A DNA stretch of 64,000 nucleotides from Terriglobia bacterium (GTDB lineage: Bacteria > Acidobacteriota > Terriglobia > Versatilivoradales > Versatilivoraceae), in the NCBI GenBank assembly GCA_022452285.1, contig JAKUNG010000010.1:62001-126000 (forward strand), read 5' to 3'. The translations under genes were made by a program, and so were the position numbers. Shown here piece after piece: positions 18,318 to 28,438 of the stretch. The notes under the pieces were generated by a model. It had not been told where the DNA came from. It ran no database searches and saw nothing but the letters and a program-made list of their open reading frames with translations. Positions within the stretch are counted from its first letter, which is position 1. Each line of letters begins with the position of its first letter.

Positions 18318-18345
18318 ATTATAAGGATAGATTATGTTAAGTCAG
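18318..18345 (-). promoter_or_regulatory. Candidate sigma-70 promoter for rhomboid-glcDEF
   Basis: On the minus strand there is a perfect TATAAT (18318-18323) preceded, across a 16-base spacer, by CTGACT (18340-18345), a 4/6 match to TTGACA. It lies about 35 bases upstream of the rhomboid start codon. The divergent ribH gene begins 230 bases away. No FMN riboswitch motif was found in this 270-base gap. Confidence 0.45.
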
Positions 18346-18555
18346 TCGATATAGAGAGACAAGTGTCCTGAAATTTTTTCTTGATAAATCAGACTAGTAG
18401 TTTGGTTGTTTCCTGAAAGAAAAAGGTTGAAATTGTGCTAGACTCCGACTTAAAAACTGCTATTATCAAACTTTAGGTCAAGCTGATAGCATTATAGGTA
18501 AAGGGTTTCGGCGGAATAAGAGTAGTTTGTAAACTCTATTAAGGAGAAATACAGG

Positions 18556-19044
18556 GTGGCAATCACTAGCCAGAAAAATTTCAACTCTCGTACCTTGAAT
18601 CTCAATTCTCAAAGCTTGAAATTCGCAATTGTTGTTAGTCAATTTAACGATTTTGTAACGGATCGCTTACTTAGAGGCGCTTTAGATGCGCTATCTGATA
18701 CGGGTACTTTGGAAACTGATGTTGATATTTTTAGAGTACCAGGTGCATTTGAAATTCCCCTTGTAGCTAAGAAAGTCGTGAAGACCAATAAGTATGACGC
18801 TGTGATTTGTCTTGGTGCTTTAATTCGGGGAGAAACTCCTCATTTTAGTTATATTTCCAGCGAGGTTACAAAAGGTATTGCTAGGGTTTCTTTAGAATCA
18901 GAGGTTCCAATAACATTTGGAGTTCTTACTACTGAAAATGTGGAACAGGCGATTGATCGAGCTGGGCTCAAATCTGCAAACAAAGGATTTGAAGCTGCTG
19001 TTTCAGCTATTGAGATGGCTAAAATCCTCAAGCAATTTTGTTAA
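18556..19044 (+). CDS. ribH: 6,7-dimethyl-8-ribityllumazine synthase
   Basis: Catalyses the penultimate riboflavin step, condensing 5-amino-6-ribitylaminouracil with dihydroxybutanone phosphate; forms a cytosolic pentameric or 60-mer shell. At 162 residues it is family-length. It shows FAIVVSQFNDFVTDRLLRGALDAL, VFRVPGAFEIPLVAKK-like (IFRVPGAFEIPLVAK), AVICLGALIRGETPHFSYI (with the active-site His) and VPITFGVLTTENVEQAIDRAG. The start is GTG with AAGGAG 9 bases ahead. It leads ribH-nusB-lysS, an arrangement (ribH then nusB) common across bacteria. The other rib genes are not in the window. Confidence 0.95.
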   Translation: MAITSQKNFNSRTLNLNSQSLKFAIVVSQFNDFVTDRLLRGALDALSDTGTLETDVDIFRVPGAFEIPLVAKKVVKTNKYDAVICLGALIRGETPHFSYISSEVTKGIARVSLESEVPITFGVLTTENVEQAIDRAGLKSANKGFEAAVSAIEMAKILKQFC

Positions 19045-19082
19045 AGTTTAATTTTTAATTAGCATTCTGAGGAAACCTTTTA

Positions 19083-19526
19083 ATGATCGGTAGAAGAAGG
19101 AGAGGGCGTGAGCATGCTTTACAAATGGTTTTTCAGTGGGATCTCTCCAAGGAGTCTTTTAAGAAGGTCCGCAGTTCATTTTGGACGCTGAATGATAGTA
19201 ATGATAGTGTAGATGTTCAAACGAAGGACTTTGCAGATCATCTTACTGCTGGTACTGTCCAACATATTAATCAGATTGATATCCTTTTGGAGCGCCATGC
19301 TGAGCACTGGCGAATTCCACGTATGTCTGTGGTTGACAGGAATATTGTTAGAATTGCTACTTTCGAACTAATGTTCGAGAGTGAAACACCCAAAATAGTA
19401 GTTATTAATGAGGCTCTTGAAATTGCTCGAAAGTTTAGTACTTCGGATTCTGTCCAGTTCATTAACGGTATTCTGGACAGTATTCTTAAAGAGCTTAATT
19501 CCCTAGGGAGTAAAAATTTTGAGTGA
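19083..19526 (+). CDS. nusB: Transcription antitermination protein NusB
   Basis: NusB binds NusE (S10) and boxA RNA for rRNA antitermination. At 147 residues it has the all-helical NusB pattern: RRRGREHALQMVFQWDLS at the N-terminus, RMSVVDRNIVRIATFELMF in the middle, PKIVVINEALEIARKFST and SVQFINGILDSI near the end, all classic positions. ATG is preceded by GAGGAAA at 8 bases. The last 8 bases overlap the TTG start of lysS, so translation of the two is coupled. It lies 38 bases after ribH. Confidence 0.94.
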   Translation: MIGRRRRGREHALQMVFQWDLSKESFKKVRSSFWTLNDSNDSVDVQTKDFADHLTAGTVQHINQIDILLERHAEHWRIPRMSVVDRNIVRIATFELMFESETPKIVVINEALEIARKFSTSDSVQFINGILDSILKELNSLGSKNFE

Positions 19527-21060
19527 ATCTAAATCTGAACAACATCTAGTTGCTCAACGTCACAATAAGCTAGAGCAGATCAGAACTTTAGGTTATGCGG
19601 TTTACCCTAATGCCTATAGGGCAACTCACTTTTTAGGGCAAATCCTGTTTCAACATCAAGATACTGCTAAATCAGAGTTAGAAGCTGAACGGATAAATGT
19701 AAAAGTGAGAGGTCGAATAGTTGCAATGAGAGGTCAGGGCAAGGCAGGTTTTATTAATTTGTCAGACGGTGATCATCGCTTACAAATTTATCTGCGTAAA
19801 GATGCTCTAGGTGAGAAGCAATTCCAGCTTTATCGACTATTAGATCTTGGAGATTTTGTAGGTGTGGAAGGGTATCTTTTTAGGACAAGAACTGAAGAGT
19901 TGACTGTTCATGCTGAAAATATTGTATTTCTGGCTAAATCGTTGCTTCCACTTCCAGAGAAGTGGCATGGGCTGTCAGATGTTGAAATTCGTTATCGCCA
20001 GCGCTACTTGGATTTGATAAGTAACAAAAAAGTGCGAACGGTATTTCAGACACGTAGCAAAATAATTAAGGGGATTCGGAATTTTCTAGATGAAATGAAT
20101 TATATTGAAGTTGAAACTCCAATGATGCAAGCAGTTGCTGGAGGGGCTTCGGCTCGTCCCTTTAAGACTTTTCATAACGCTCTTAATCTTCCATTATTTT
20201 TGAGGATTGCTCCAGAATTATACCTGAAGCGTTTAATTGTAGGACAGTTGGAACGTGTTTATGAAATCAATCGAAACTTTCGTAACGAAGGGATTTCTAC
20301 TCGACATAATCCCGAATTTACTATGGTGGAATTCTATCAGTCATATAGTGACTATTTTGAGCTGATGGATTTAACAGAGAATTTAATGAAACGGCTAGCC
20401 CTAGAGATCTTTGGCAGTTTAGAATTTGAGTATAATGGAGATCAAATCTCTTTTGATGTTTGGTCTCGTTATTCACTGAAGGATGCTATTCAAAAATTCT
20501 GGCCTACAAGTGAGTTATTTTCACTCAAATCACATGATTTGGAAGATACTGGTCGATTAAATTATGTTTGTGAAAAATGGAACGAACATGCAATTTCAAA
20601 TGAACTGGATCAAATACCTTTTAAGCCTAGTGATTCTAAAGGAAAACTTCTTGCAGGATTATTTGATGTAGTTGTAGAAAAACACTTGATTCAGCCGACT
20701 ATTATTTATGACTATCCACTAGAACTTTCTCCTTTAAGTAAAACTAAGCCTAGCGATCCCATGGTAGCAGAGCGTTTTGAGCTTTTTATTGCTGGAATGG
20801 AAATTGCTAATGCTTATAGTGAACTTAATGATCCCCAAGAACAACGAAACCGTTTTGAAGCCCAGATGGTAGCAAGGTCGGAAGGTGATGAAGAAGCGCA
20901 TCAAATGGATGAAGATTATGTTCGTGCCCTTTGTTATGGAATGCCACCGACTGCTGGTGAGGGTATTGGTATTGACCGTTTAACAATGCTATTTACTAAT
21001 TCACTATCCATCAGAGATGTGATTCTCTTTCCTCTCTTGAAACCAGGAAAAAAGAGCTAA
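19519..21060 (+). CDS. lysS: Lysyl-tRNA synthetase, class II
   Basis: Charges tRNA-Lys with lysine. The 513-residue protein has an N-terminal OB-fold anticodon-binding domain (VKVRGRIVAMRGQGKAGFINLSDG) and a class II catalytic core. Motif 1 lies around FLDEMNYIEVETPMM, motif 2 is NRNFRNEGISTRHNPEFTMVEFYQ, and motif 3 is GIGIDRLTMLFTN. The end IRDVILFPLLKP is typical. The start is TTG within the end of nusB with GGAG upstream. The stop is only 2 bases before the lolC-type permease, a linkage often seen in several phyla. Confidence 0.96.
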   Translation: MSESKSEQHLVAQRHNKLEQIRTLGYAVYPNAYRATHFLGQILFQHQDTAKSELEAERINVKVRGRIVAMRGQGKAGFINLSDGDHRLQIYLRKDALGEKQFQLYRLLDLGDFVGVEGYLFRTRTEELTVHAENIVFLAKSLLPLPEKWHGLSDVEIRYRQRYLDLISNKKVRTVFQTRSKIIKGIRNFLDEMNYIEVETPMMQAVAGGASARPFKTFHNALNLPLFLRIAPELYLKRLIVGQLERVYEINRNFRNEGISTRHNPEFTMVEFYQSYSDYFELMDLTENLMKRLALEIFGSLEFEYNGDQISFDVWSRYSLKDAIQKFWPTSELFSLKSHDLEDTGRLNYVCEKWNEHAISNELDQIPFKPSDSKGKLLAGLFDVVVEKHLIQPTIIYDYPLELSPLSKTKPSDPMVAERFELFIAGMEIANAYSELNDPQEQRNRFEAQMVARSEGDEEAHQMDEDYVRALCYGMPPTAGEGIGIDRLTMLFTNSLSIRDVILFPLLKPGKKS

Positions 21061-21062
21061 AA

Positions 21063-22298
21063 ATGACGTTTGAGGGTTTTGTCGCTTTACGTTATCTTGT
21101 AGCAAAACGTAAACAGACGTTTATTTCAATCGTTACAATTATTGCGATTCTAGGAGTGGCATCAGGAGTTGCTGCTTTGATAGTAGCATTGGCTGTTAGT
21201 ACAGGATTTCGATCTGATTTACAGAAAAAATTGCTGGGTGGTACTGCACACATTAATGTTAAACCTGTTTTAGAAATTGAAGGTATTAAAAATCATTCTG
21301 TAGTTACCAAGAAAATTGTAAAAATTCCTGGTGTCCTGAATGCATCTCCTGCTTTGTATGGTACTGTTTTGTTAAGTGCGGGCCCTCGTCAAGATGGAGT
21401 CATGTTAAAAGGGATTTCTGTTGAAGTATCTGATGTCAAGCAACATTTTTTCAAAATTATTGAAGGTGATTTGAATGAGTTGAGATTTGATTCTGCTGAT
21501 GAAGATTTTAAAAAGATTGCTGTCGGTACAACTCTTTCAAAGCGATTAGGACTTTTTTTGGGAGATACAGTTAGTATTTTTGGCGATGAAACAGTCCTGT
21601 CACCCCTTGGTGAAGTTTCACTTAATAGGCGATTTAAAATTGCAGTGATTTTTGAGTCTGGGTTGTATGATTTTGATGACCATTGGGTTTTTACTTCTTT
21701 GAAATCAGCCCAGAAGGTTTTAGGTGTAGGTAGACACGTTTCTGTCATTGAATGTCATGTAGATAATGTTGATGAGGTGGAAAAAATTTCACTTGCGATT
21801 AAAACCTTATTAGGTAAAGGTTTTGAGACTATTGATTGGAAGGAACTTAATCGTCCCGTCTTTGAGGCTCTCCGACTAGAAAAATTAGTGATGATCATTA
21901 CAATAGGATTAATTATTTTTGTGGCAGCTCTTAACATTATTACCACGCTAACCATGATGGTTATGGAGAAGACTCGAGATATTGCAGTGTTGATGTCTAT
22001 GGGTGCAACCGAGTGGAATATTCGAAAGATCTTCATCTTTCAAGGTTTGATAATTGGGATTGTCGGATCCTTTTTTGGATTAATTTTAGGGTATAGTATT
22101 TGTTGGATCTGCGACAAATATCAGTTAATCCAACTACAGGCAGATGTCTATTCTATTTCACATGTTCCTTTTGAAATGTTAATTACAGATGGTTTATTAG
22201 TCATGGTAGTAGCTATTTTTGTTAGTTTTTTGGCAACTCTTTATCCTTCCAAAAGGGCATCTCGATTGGATCCAGTCGATGCTTTGCATTATGAATAG
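21063..22298 (+). CDS. lolC: Lipoprotein-releasing ABC transporter permease (LolC/LolE family)
   Basis: An inner-membrane component of the LolCDE system that extracts lipoproteins from the inner membrane for transfer to the outer membrane. The 411-residue protein has the MacB/FtsX-type layout. An N-terminal FEGFVALRYLVAKRKQTFISIVTIIAILGVASGVAALIVALAV segment holds TM1. A large periplasmic domain runs to about residue 270, and three TM segments follow (ITIGLIIFVAALNIITTLTMMVMEKTRDIAVLMSMGA, FQGLIIGIVGSFFGLILGYS, MVVAIFVSFLATLYPSKRASRLDPVDALHYE). Only one permease is present, so a LolC/E homodimer (LolF-like) is likely. lolD follows after 76 bases. Confidence 0.9.
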   Translation: MTFEGFVALRYLVAKRKQTFISIVTIIAILGVASGVAALIVALAVSTGFRSDLQKKLLGGTAHINVKPVLEIEGIKNHSVVTKKIVKIPGVLNASPALYGTVLLSAGPRQDGVMLKGISVEVSDVKQHFFKIIEGDLNELRFDSADEDFKKIAVGTTLSKRLGLFLGDTVSIFGDETVLSPLGEVSLNRRFKIAVIFESGLYDFDDHWVFTSLKSAQKVLGVGRHVSVIECHVDNVDEVEKISLAIKTLLGKGFETIDWKELNRPVFEALRLEKLVMIITIGLIIFVAALNIITTLTMMVMEKTRDIAVLMSMGATEWNIRKIFIFQGLIIGIVGSFFGLILGYSICWICDKYQLIQLQADVYSISHVPFEMLITDGLLVMVVAIFVSFLATLYPSKRASRLDPVDALHYE

Positions 22299-22374
22299 CT
22301 TTATTAGGATTAGTGGTTTTCCATGAGATATCAAGAATCAAGCAAAACAAATATTTGAGTTTAATGGAAGATTT

Positions 22375-23088
22375 ATGGAATTAGGTAAGTGCATTATTGA
22401 CTCCCCCAACAACATTAGAATAAATAATCTTTATAAGGCTTATGATATGCCTAATGACCGTTTGGAAGTTCTAAAAGGTCTCGATCTAAAAGTTGAGCAG
22501 GGAGAAATGATTGCTATAATGGGTCAGTCAGGTGCCGGAAAAAGTACATTGTTGCACATAATTGGAGCTCTCGATCGCCCCACTAGTGGTTCTGTCCATT
22601 TTGGGGATCTGAATCTATTTAAGCTAGGCCGGGGGCCACTAGCTGATTATCGAAGATCATCAATTGGATTTATTTTTCAGTTTCATAATCTACTTCCTGA
22701 ATTTTCAGCATTAGAAAATGTCATGATGCCCAAAAGAATACAGGGGACCTATACTAATGATGATTTTGGTAAGGAACTTTTGGACCTAGTAGATCTAAAT
22801 GGAAGATTCAATCATTATCCGAGTGAATTATCTGGTGGTGAAAGGCAACGTGTAGCTATTGCTCGTGCTTTGGTAAATCAACCTCGAATTGTTCTTGCTG
22901 ATGAACCAACTGGAAACTTGGATGGTAGTACAGGTACAATGGTGTTTAACTTGATTGAGAAAATACAAGCCAAGAAAAAACATACTTTCATACTGGCAAC
23001 TCACAATGTTAAACTAGCTTCTAAATGTAATAGAGTTCTTAAATTAGAGAACGGTACCCTACAACGTATTCACGGAAACTATGTTTGA
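22375..23088 (+). CDS. lolD: Lipoprotein-releasing ABC transporter ATP-binding protein
   Basis: The ATPase of the Lol exporter, powering lipoprotein release. The 237-residue protein has all ABC motifs: Walker A GQSGAGKST, Q-loop FIFQFHNLLPEFSALENVMMP (characteristic of LolD/MacB ATPases), signature LSGGERQRVAIARAL, Walker B RIVLADEPTGNLD and the switch histidine in FILATHN. It follows the lolC-type permease. Its last 8 bases overlap the ATG of clpC, so the chaperone is translationally coupled to it. GGAAG lies a few bases before the ATG. Confidence 0.92.
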   Translation: MELGKCIIDSPNNIRINNLYKAYDMPNDRLEVLKGLDLKVEQGEMIAIMGQSGAGKSTLLHIIGALDRPTSGSVHFGDLNLFKLGRGPLADYRRSSIGFIFQFHNLLPEFSALENVMMPKRIQGTYTNDDFGKELLDLVDLNGRFNHYPSELSGGERQRVAIARALVNQPRIVLADEPTGNLDGSTGTMVFNLIEKIQAKKKHTFILATHNVKLASKCNRVLKLENGTLQRIHGNYV

Positions 23089-25519
23089 AAGATATACTGA
23101 AAAGGCTCGACGAGTAATCTTTTTTGCTCGTTATGAGGCCAGCCAATTTGGAAGTCCCTCGATAGAAACTGAGCATCTTTTGTTGGGTTTGATCCGAGAG
23201 GACAAAAGCTTAACAAATCGTTTCCTGCGGTTTAACTCCTCTATTGATTCTATTAAGAAAGATATTGAAGAGCGAACGGTAATCAGAGAAAAGGTGTCGA
23301 CTTCTATTGATCTACCTTTGAGCACTGAGTGTAAGCGAATCTTAACTTTTTCGGCAGATGAGGCTGAGCGACTTCATCATCGTCATATTGGCACGGAGCA
23401 CCTACTGCTGGGCATTTTGAGAGAGAAGAAGTGTTTAGCATCTGAGATCTTGTTCGAACGGGGTTTAGAACTAGATGCAATTCGAGATGAATTGAGTCAG
23501 GTCAAGATCGAGAAATCAACTGAAAATGCTAGTAAAGAGACCCCTCTTCTTGGAGAATTTAGTCGTGATCTGACTAGCCTGGCTAGCAAGGATAGCTTGG
23601 ATCCTCTAGTGGGACGAGACGGAGAAATTGAACGTTTGATTCATATTCTCTGTAGACGTACCAAAAATAATCCTGTGTTAATTGGAGAGCCTGGTGTAGG
23701 AAAGACAGCAATTGTTGAAGGACTAGCCCAACGAATAGTTAATAATAAGGTTCCGAGTTATTTGTCTGATAAACGAATCTTGGCATTAGATCTTTCCTTG
23801 ATAGTAGCTGGTACAAAATATCGGGGCCAATTTGAGGAACGCCTCAAGAATATTATTAAAGAATTAATCGAGAACCCGAATTTCCTAGTTTTTATTGATG
23901 AAATCCATACATTAGTGGGTGCTGGTTCTGCAGAAGGATCCTTAGATGCTGCTAATATTCTCAAACCAGCTCTTAGTCGTAGGGAAATTCAGTTTATTGG
24001 AGCAACAACACCTGGTGATTTTAGAAAGTCTATTGAGAAAGATCGAGCATTAGAAAGACGTTTTCAGTCAGTAAAAATACCCTCTCTTTCTGAAGAAGAA
24101 GCCATTTGTGTTCTTAATGGAGTTAAACAACGTTACGAAAAATTTCACATGGTTAGTTATGACTCCGCGGCAGTTGATACAGCTGTTTATCAATCTAGTC
24201 GGTATATTTCGGATCGCTTTTTACCCGACAAAGCTATTGATTTAATCGATGAGGCCGGGGCCTTGGTTAAGTTAAAGCACGATAGTCACATTCAGGAAAT
24301 GAATGAGATTCAAACCAAGATTAAAGCTTTGGAGGCTCAGCAACAAACAGCCATTTCTGGCGAAGAATTCGAAAAAGTAGAGCATCTTAAAAAAGAAGAG
24401 CAACTTGCTACGAATCACTTGAGGTCCATCAAAGGAAAATTTAACTTGGACGAATCAAGTCGCGGCATCGTAACAAAAGAAGATGTGGAAAATGTAGTTG
24501 CAAAATGGACTGGAGTTCCAGTAATGGCCATTAAAGAAGAGGAAATGGCTAAACTCATGAGAATTGAGAAAGAGATTCACCATCGGGTTATTAGTCAAGA
24601 TAAAGCAATTGGTGCATTAGCTAGGGCAATTAGGCGTTCTAGAGCAGGTCTCAAAAACCCTAATCGACCGGTAGGATCATTTCTTTTTCTAGGCCCTACT
24701 GGTGTAGGAAAAACAGAAGTTGCGAGGTCCCTTGCTCATTTTTTATTTGGTACTGAAAAGGCATTGATTCGATTTGATATGTCAGAATATATGGAAAAAC
24801 ATTCAGTATCTAAATTTATAGGTTCCCCCCCTGGTTATATTGGATATGAGGAAGGTGGTCAACTAACAGAACGCATTAAGCGTTCACCATATTCGATTAT
24901 TTTGTTAGATGAGATTGAAAAATCTCATCATGATGTTTTTAACATTTTGCTCCAAGTTTTTGAGGATGGACAACTAACTGATGGACTTGGTACGACTGTC
25001 GATTGTAAAAATACTATTATTATTATGACTTCCAATTTAGGCGCCCGGGTTTTAGAGAAGAAACATCAAATGGGATTTCATAGTTCTAATGAAGAAGCTA
25101 ACTCTGAAAAAATGGAGGAAATGGTGCTTTCAGAAGTTAAGAGAGCGTTTAACCCCGAATTTATCAATCGTTTGGATGAAATTATAGTATTTAATTCCTT
25201 GACAGACAGTGATTTGGAGAAGATTATTGAATTTCTGGTCGACCAAATTAATGAAACTATGGTGACCAAAAATGTACATATCTCTCTTACTTCTGAGGCT
25301 AAACGTTGGATTCTTGAGAAGACTTGTCATGATAGGTCATATGGAGCTAGACCACTTAGGCGTGCATTGCAACGATATGTTGAGGATCCCCTTGCCGATG
25401 CACTTATCCGGGGTGAAATAGAAGCTGGGTCAGAGATCGAAATTTATGAGGTAGATAAAGGTCTTTATTATAGGAACTTAAATCAAACAGCCATTGAGAC
25501 CTCTCTTTTATACAAATAA
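23081..25519 (+). CDS. clpC: ATP-dependent Clp protease ATP-binding subunit ClpC
   Basis: A Hsp100/AAA+ unfoldase that feeds proteins to ClpP. Its 812 residues contain two Clp N repeats ([36 protein letters not shown] and the second EHLLLGIL near 100). AAA1 has Walker [14 protein letters not shown] (about residue 203) and [21 protein letters not shown]-like coiled middle segment ([27 protein letters not shown]) marks ClpC rather than ClpA/B. AAA2 has [14 protein letters not shown] (about 540) and [23 protein letters not shown], followed by the D2-small domain. It overlaps lolD by 8 bases. Its last codons are part of an 85-bp tandem duplication running into the bamA leader. Confidence 0.95.
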   Translation: MFERYTEKARRVIFFARYEASQFGSPSIETEHLLLGLIREDKSLTNRFLRFNSSIDSIKKDIEERTVIREKVSTSIDLPLSTECKRILTFSADEAERLHHRHIGTEHLLLGILREKKCLASEILFERGLELDAIRDELSQVKIEKSTENASKETPLLGEFSRDLTSLASKDSLDPLVGRDGEIERLIHILCRRTKNNPVLIGEPGVGKTAIVEGLAQRIVNNKVPSYLSDKRILALDLSLIVAGTKYRGQFEERLKNIIKELIENPNFLVFIDEIHTLVGAGSAEGSLDAANILKPALSRREIQFIGATTPGDFRKSIEKDRALERRFQSVKIPSLSEEEAICVLNGVKQRYEKFHMVSYDSAAVDTAVYQSSRYISDRFLPDKAIDLIDEAGALVKLKHDSHIQEMNEIQTKIKALEAQQQTAISGEEFEKVEHLKKEEQLATNHLRSIKGKFNLDESSRGIVTKEDVENVVAKWTGVPVMAIKEEEMAKLMRIEKEIHHRVISQDKAIGALARAIRRSRAGLKNPNRPVGSFLFLGPTGVGKTEVARSLAHFLFGTEKALIRFDMSEYMEKHSVSKFIGSPPGYIGYEEGGQLTERIKRSPYSIILLDEIEKSHHDVFNILLQVFEDGQLTDGLGTTVDCKNTIIIMTSNLGARVLEKKHQMGFHSSNEEANSEKMEEMVLSEVKRAFNPEFINRLDEIIVFNSLTDSDLEKIIEFLVDQINETMVTKNVHISLTSEAKRWILEKTCHDRSYGARPLRRALQRYVEDPLADALIRGEIEAGSEIEIYEVDKGLYYRNLNQTAIETSLLYK

Positions 25520-25688
25520 TTTCCCAATAACTGCATCAAATACTTATGGGTTTAATTCAGAGATGTGCTTTTTATTCAATGAGACCTCTCTTTTATACAA
25601 ATAATTTCCCAATAACTGCATCAAATACTTATGGGTTTAATTCAGATACTTATGGGTTTAATTCAGAGATGTGCTTTTTATCCAAGCC
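25495..25688. repeat. Nested tandem duplication at the clpC-bamA junction
   Basis: The sequence from the last codons of clpC (25495-25579) is repeated with an 85-base period starting at 25580. Inside the second copy a 21-base unit is itself duplicated (25625-25645 and 25646-25666). Copy 2 then resumes the copy 1 sequence (AGATGTGCTTTTTAT) up to about 25681. The near absence of mismatches implies recent slippage or unequal exchange. The repeat copies the clpC C-terminal codons and stop (out of place in copy 2) and the candidate bamA start region. Confidence 0.93.
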
Positions 25689-28399
25689 ATGTTGCGGGGG
25701 AAGCCGTGGGTAAGAGACTCCTTTTTGTATTTGGAATCTTTTTTCTTATTGCGGTAAGTGGATACGAACGTCTACTTGGTCAAGATAATCAGTTTATAGA
25801 AAATATTGAGGTTAGGGGTACTAGAAGGGTGCCCCAGGAGACCGTAAAGTTCCATATGTTATCTAGACCTAATGAATTATTAAATCCAAAGTTGCTGAGA
25901 CGGGATTTCAGAACAATATGGGAAACAGGATACTTCGATGATGTGAGAGTTGAACTAGAAGATGGAGATAAGGGAAAAATTGTAATCTTCTATGTAAAAG
26001 AACGTCCTCTGATTCGGAGTATTGAGTATGAAGGGCTAAAGTCTGCTACTCAGAGTGAAGTTCTTGAAAAATATAAGGAAGAGAAGGTTGGTATAGGTAT
26101 TGAAACTCCTTTTGAACCTACTGCAATTCAACGAGCGATCGTTGCTTTGAATGACCTTTTGGCAGAAAAGGGCCGCCAATATGCAGAAATTAGTTATCGG
26201 TCAGAAAATGTTCCACCTAATGCTAGAGTTCTCATTTTTCAAATTGATGAAGGACCCAAGGTTAAAGTGAAGAAAATCAATTTTCATGGAAATACTCTTT
26301 TTTCTGATAGAGAGTTGCGTAAGTCAATGAAGTTCATTAAACAGGCAGGGTTAATTGCGTTCTTTACAGGTAAAACTAAATTTGACAAGCGAAGACTAGA
26401 AGGCTCTTTAGAGTTAGGGGTCCGAAAAAAATATGAGGAGAAGGGTTATATGAAACTTCTCATTAAGGAGCCGAAGATCGAGGTCAAAGACGTTAAGGGA
26501 ATCTCATTATTCCCAATTCCTTTTAGACGGACGAAAGGTAAAGGTGTTTATATCGATATTGAAGTAGAGGAGAATGACCAGTATCGTGTTGGCACTATTC
26601 AATTTACTGGAAATGACCTATTTGAAAAAGAAGTCTTGTTGCGTGTTTTTGGTATGCGGGAAGGTGATGTTTTTAATTCAGACTTGATTCGAAAGGGTTT
26701 TGAAAATCTCAAGAAAATTTACGGTTCAAGAGGATTTATTAACTGGACACCTATTCCTCGGCAAGAACGTGATGAGGTCAATAATGTGGTTAATATTGTT
26801 TTTGACTTTGAAGAGGGCAAACAGTTTTATCTAAGAAGATTAGATTTTGTAGGTAACACAACTACTCGAGATAAAGTGCTGCGTCGTGAGGTTTTGGTTC
26901 ATGAAGGTGAGCCCTTCAGCACAACCTTATGGGATTACAGTATCCTTAGGTTAAACCAATTAGGCTACTTTGACAGACTCAAAGCAGAAGAAGATTCAGA
27001 AATTAAACCAGACCCAGCAGCTGGAGATGAAAAAACTGGTGAAGTTGATGTCGTTTTGAAAGTTAAAGAAAAGGGTAAGAATTCAGTCTCATTTTCTGGA
27101 GGAACTAGTGGTTTTGGCGGTAATTTTATTGGAATGGGATATTCCACCAATAATTTTATGGGTTATGGTGAGTCCATCGATCTTCAGCTACAAGGTGGTA
27201 CTCGGATGTCTAATTATAATCTTACTTTTACCGAGCCCTATATTAAAAATCGCCCGTTAACTACTGGTTTTAGTATTTTTCATAGGCGTTTCAGTTTTCA
27301 TGAAGCAGATACCCTTGGATTTTTGTCTGGAATGGTCCCTTTGGGTTCAGAGCTTTTCAAACAGAAAAGTACCGGTTTTACTGTTTTTACTAGTTATCCA
27401 ATAAAACAATTCACCTATTTTGGAATGAGTTATGGTCGAGATAAATCCTCGACCGGGTTTACTTCCGATCAGAACAAGTCCTTCTTTAATGCTTTTCAGC
27501 CACCTGATCAATTTTCTGGGCGTTCTTATTTTGATAACCTTATCCGAAGCTCTATAACGCCTTCTATTACCTACAATACGGTTAATAATCCTTTTTCCCC
27601 AACCAAAGGAAAGTATTTGTCTGTTCATATGCAATTAACTGGAGGACCACTTGGTGGTGGAGCTAACGTATTCCGACCAACAATAGAAGCTAAGTGGTTC
27701 AAACCGGTGAATAAGGGAAGACAGACTCTAGGAATGAGAGCCCTTTATTCTATCGTTACTGGATTTGGCGGTTTACAACCACCAGTTTTTGAAAGAAATT
27801 TCATTGGTGGTGAAGATAGTCTTCGTGGTTTTGACATTCGACTAATTAGTCCTTTGGCTATTACTACATTTAAAAGTACAAAACCAGTGGAAATTCGCAA
27901 TCCTGATGGTTCTCCAAGGATTGATCCAATTTCTGGAGATTCCTTAGTTAGATTAGAAGATCGCTACACAAGTTCATTTCAATTTCTGGGTGGTGACACT
28001 CAATTCATTTACAATTTAGAGTATCGTATTCCCATTATGGGTCCAGTAACCCTAGCACCTTTTTTTGATATTGGAAGATCTTGGGTGACAAGAGATTCAG
28101 CACTAGTCGTTGCTGACAATAGCCAAGCTAATTTACAAGTTCTAAAAAATGGAGTTTTTCGGCCAATTGCGGCAGGGGATAACATCCAGATTATTCCAGG
28201 CACTGACAAGTGGAGAGCCAGTACGGGTGTCGAACTGCAATTTATTATGCCAGTAGTTAATGCTCCATTTAGAGTCATTGTCGGATATAATCCTCTTAGA
28301 TTTAATGAATTCGTTCCTAACCCTTCTGGAGGATTACCAATTCCTATTATGTTTGAAAGGCGCAAAGATGTTAAATTTACTGTTGGTAGAACCTTCTGA
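25631..28399 (+). CDS. bamA: Outer membrane protein assembly factor BamA
   Basis: BamA folds and inserts beta-barrel proteins into the outer membrane. The 922-residue ORF has a signal segment (KRLLFVFGIFFLIAVSG), about five POTRA domains (first around IENIEVRGTRRVPQETVKFHM, later ones at FHGNTLFSDRELRK, FTGNDLFEKEVLLRVF, FVGNTTTRDKVLRREV) and a C-terminal barrel from about 410 with FIGGEDSLRGFDIR (lid/loop-6-like motif). It ends on the aromatic residue Phe. The start is uncertain. ATG 25631 and 25652 are products of the 21-base duplication, giving a repeated MGLIQ. GTG 25706, after GGGGGAAG, would give a normal signal peptide and I think is most likely. Confidence 0.94.
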   Translation: MGLIQILMGLIQRCAFYPSHVAGEAVGKRLLFVFGIFFLIAVSGYERLLGQDNQFIENIEVRGTRRVPQETVKFHMLSRPNELLNPKLLRRDFRTIWETGYFDDVRVELEDGDKGKIVIFYVKERPLIRSIEYEGLKSATQSEVLEKYKEEKVGIGIETPFEPTAIQRAIVALNDLLAEKGRQYAEISYRSENVPPNARVLIFQIDEGPKVKVKKINFHGNTLFSDRELRKSMKFIKQAGLIAFFTGKTKFDKRRLEGSLELGVRKKYEEKGYMKLLIKEPKIEVKDVKGISLFPIPFRRTKGKGVYIDIEVEENDQYRVGTIQFTGNDLFEKEVLLRVFGMREGDVFNSDLIRKGFENLKKIYGSRGFINWTPIPRQERDEVNNVVNIVFDFEEGKQFYLRRLDFVGNTTTRDKVLRREVLVHEGEPFSTTLWDYSILRLNQLGYFDRLKAEEDSEIKPDPAAGDEKTGEVDVVLKVKEKGKNSVSFSGGTSGFGGNFIGMGYSTNNFMGYGESIDLQLQGGTRMSNYNLTFTEPYIKNRPLTTGFSIFHRRFSFHEADTLGFLSGMVPLGSELFKQKSTGFTVFTSYPIKQFTYFGMSYGRDKSSTGFTSDQNKSFFNAFQPPDQFSGRSYFDNLIRSSITPSITYNTVNNPFSPTKGKYLSVHMQLTGGPLGGGANVFRPTIEAKWFKPVNKGRQTLGMRALYSIVTGFGGLQPPVFERNFIGGEDSLRGFDIRLISPLAITTFKSTKPVEIRNPDGSPRIDPISGDSLVRLEDRYTSSFQFLGGDTQFIYNLEYRIPIMGPVTLAPFFDIGRSWVTRDSALVVADNSQANLQVLKNGVFRPIAAGDNIQIIPGTDKWRASTGVELQFIMPVVNAPFRVIVGYNPLRFNEFVPNPSGGLPIPIMFERRKDVKFTVGRTF

Positions 28400-28438
28400 G
28401 TTGAAACTTTCCGATTTTTGTGGGATATGGGACTAAAG

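Noticed and set aside
18286-18555. FMN riboswitch before ribH
   Set aside because: I looked for the conserved FMN aptamer blocks; only a short GGCGG-like fragment is present and the gap is too short for the full fold.
25495-25688. CRISPR-like array
   Set aside because: The repeats are an 85-base tandem duplication with an internal 21-base duplication and no spacers, so this is not a CRISPR array. No CRISPR was seen elsewhere.
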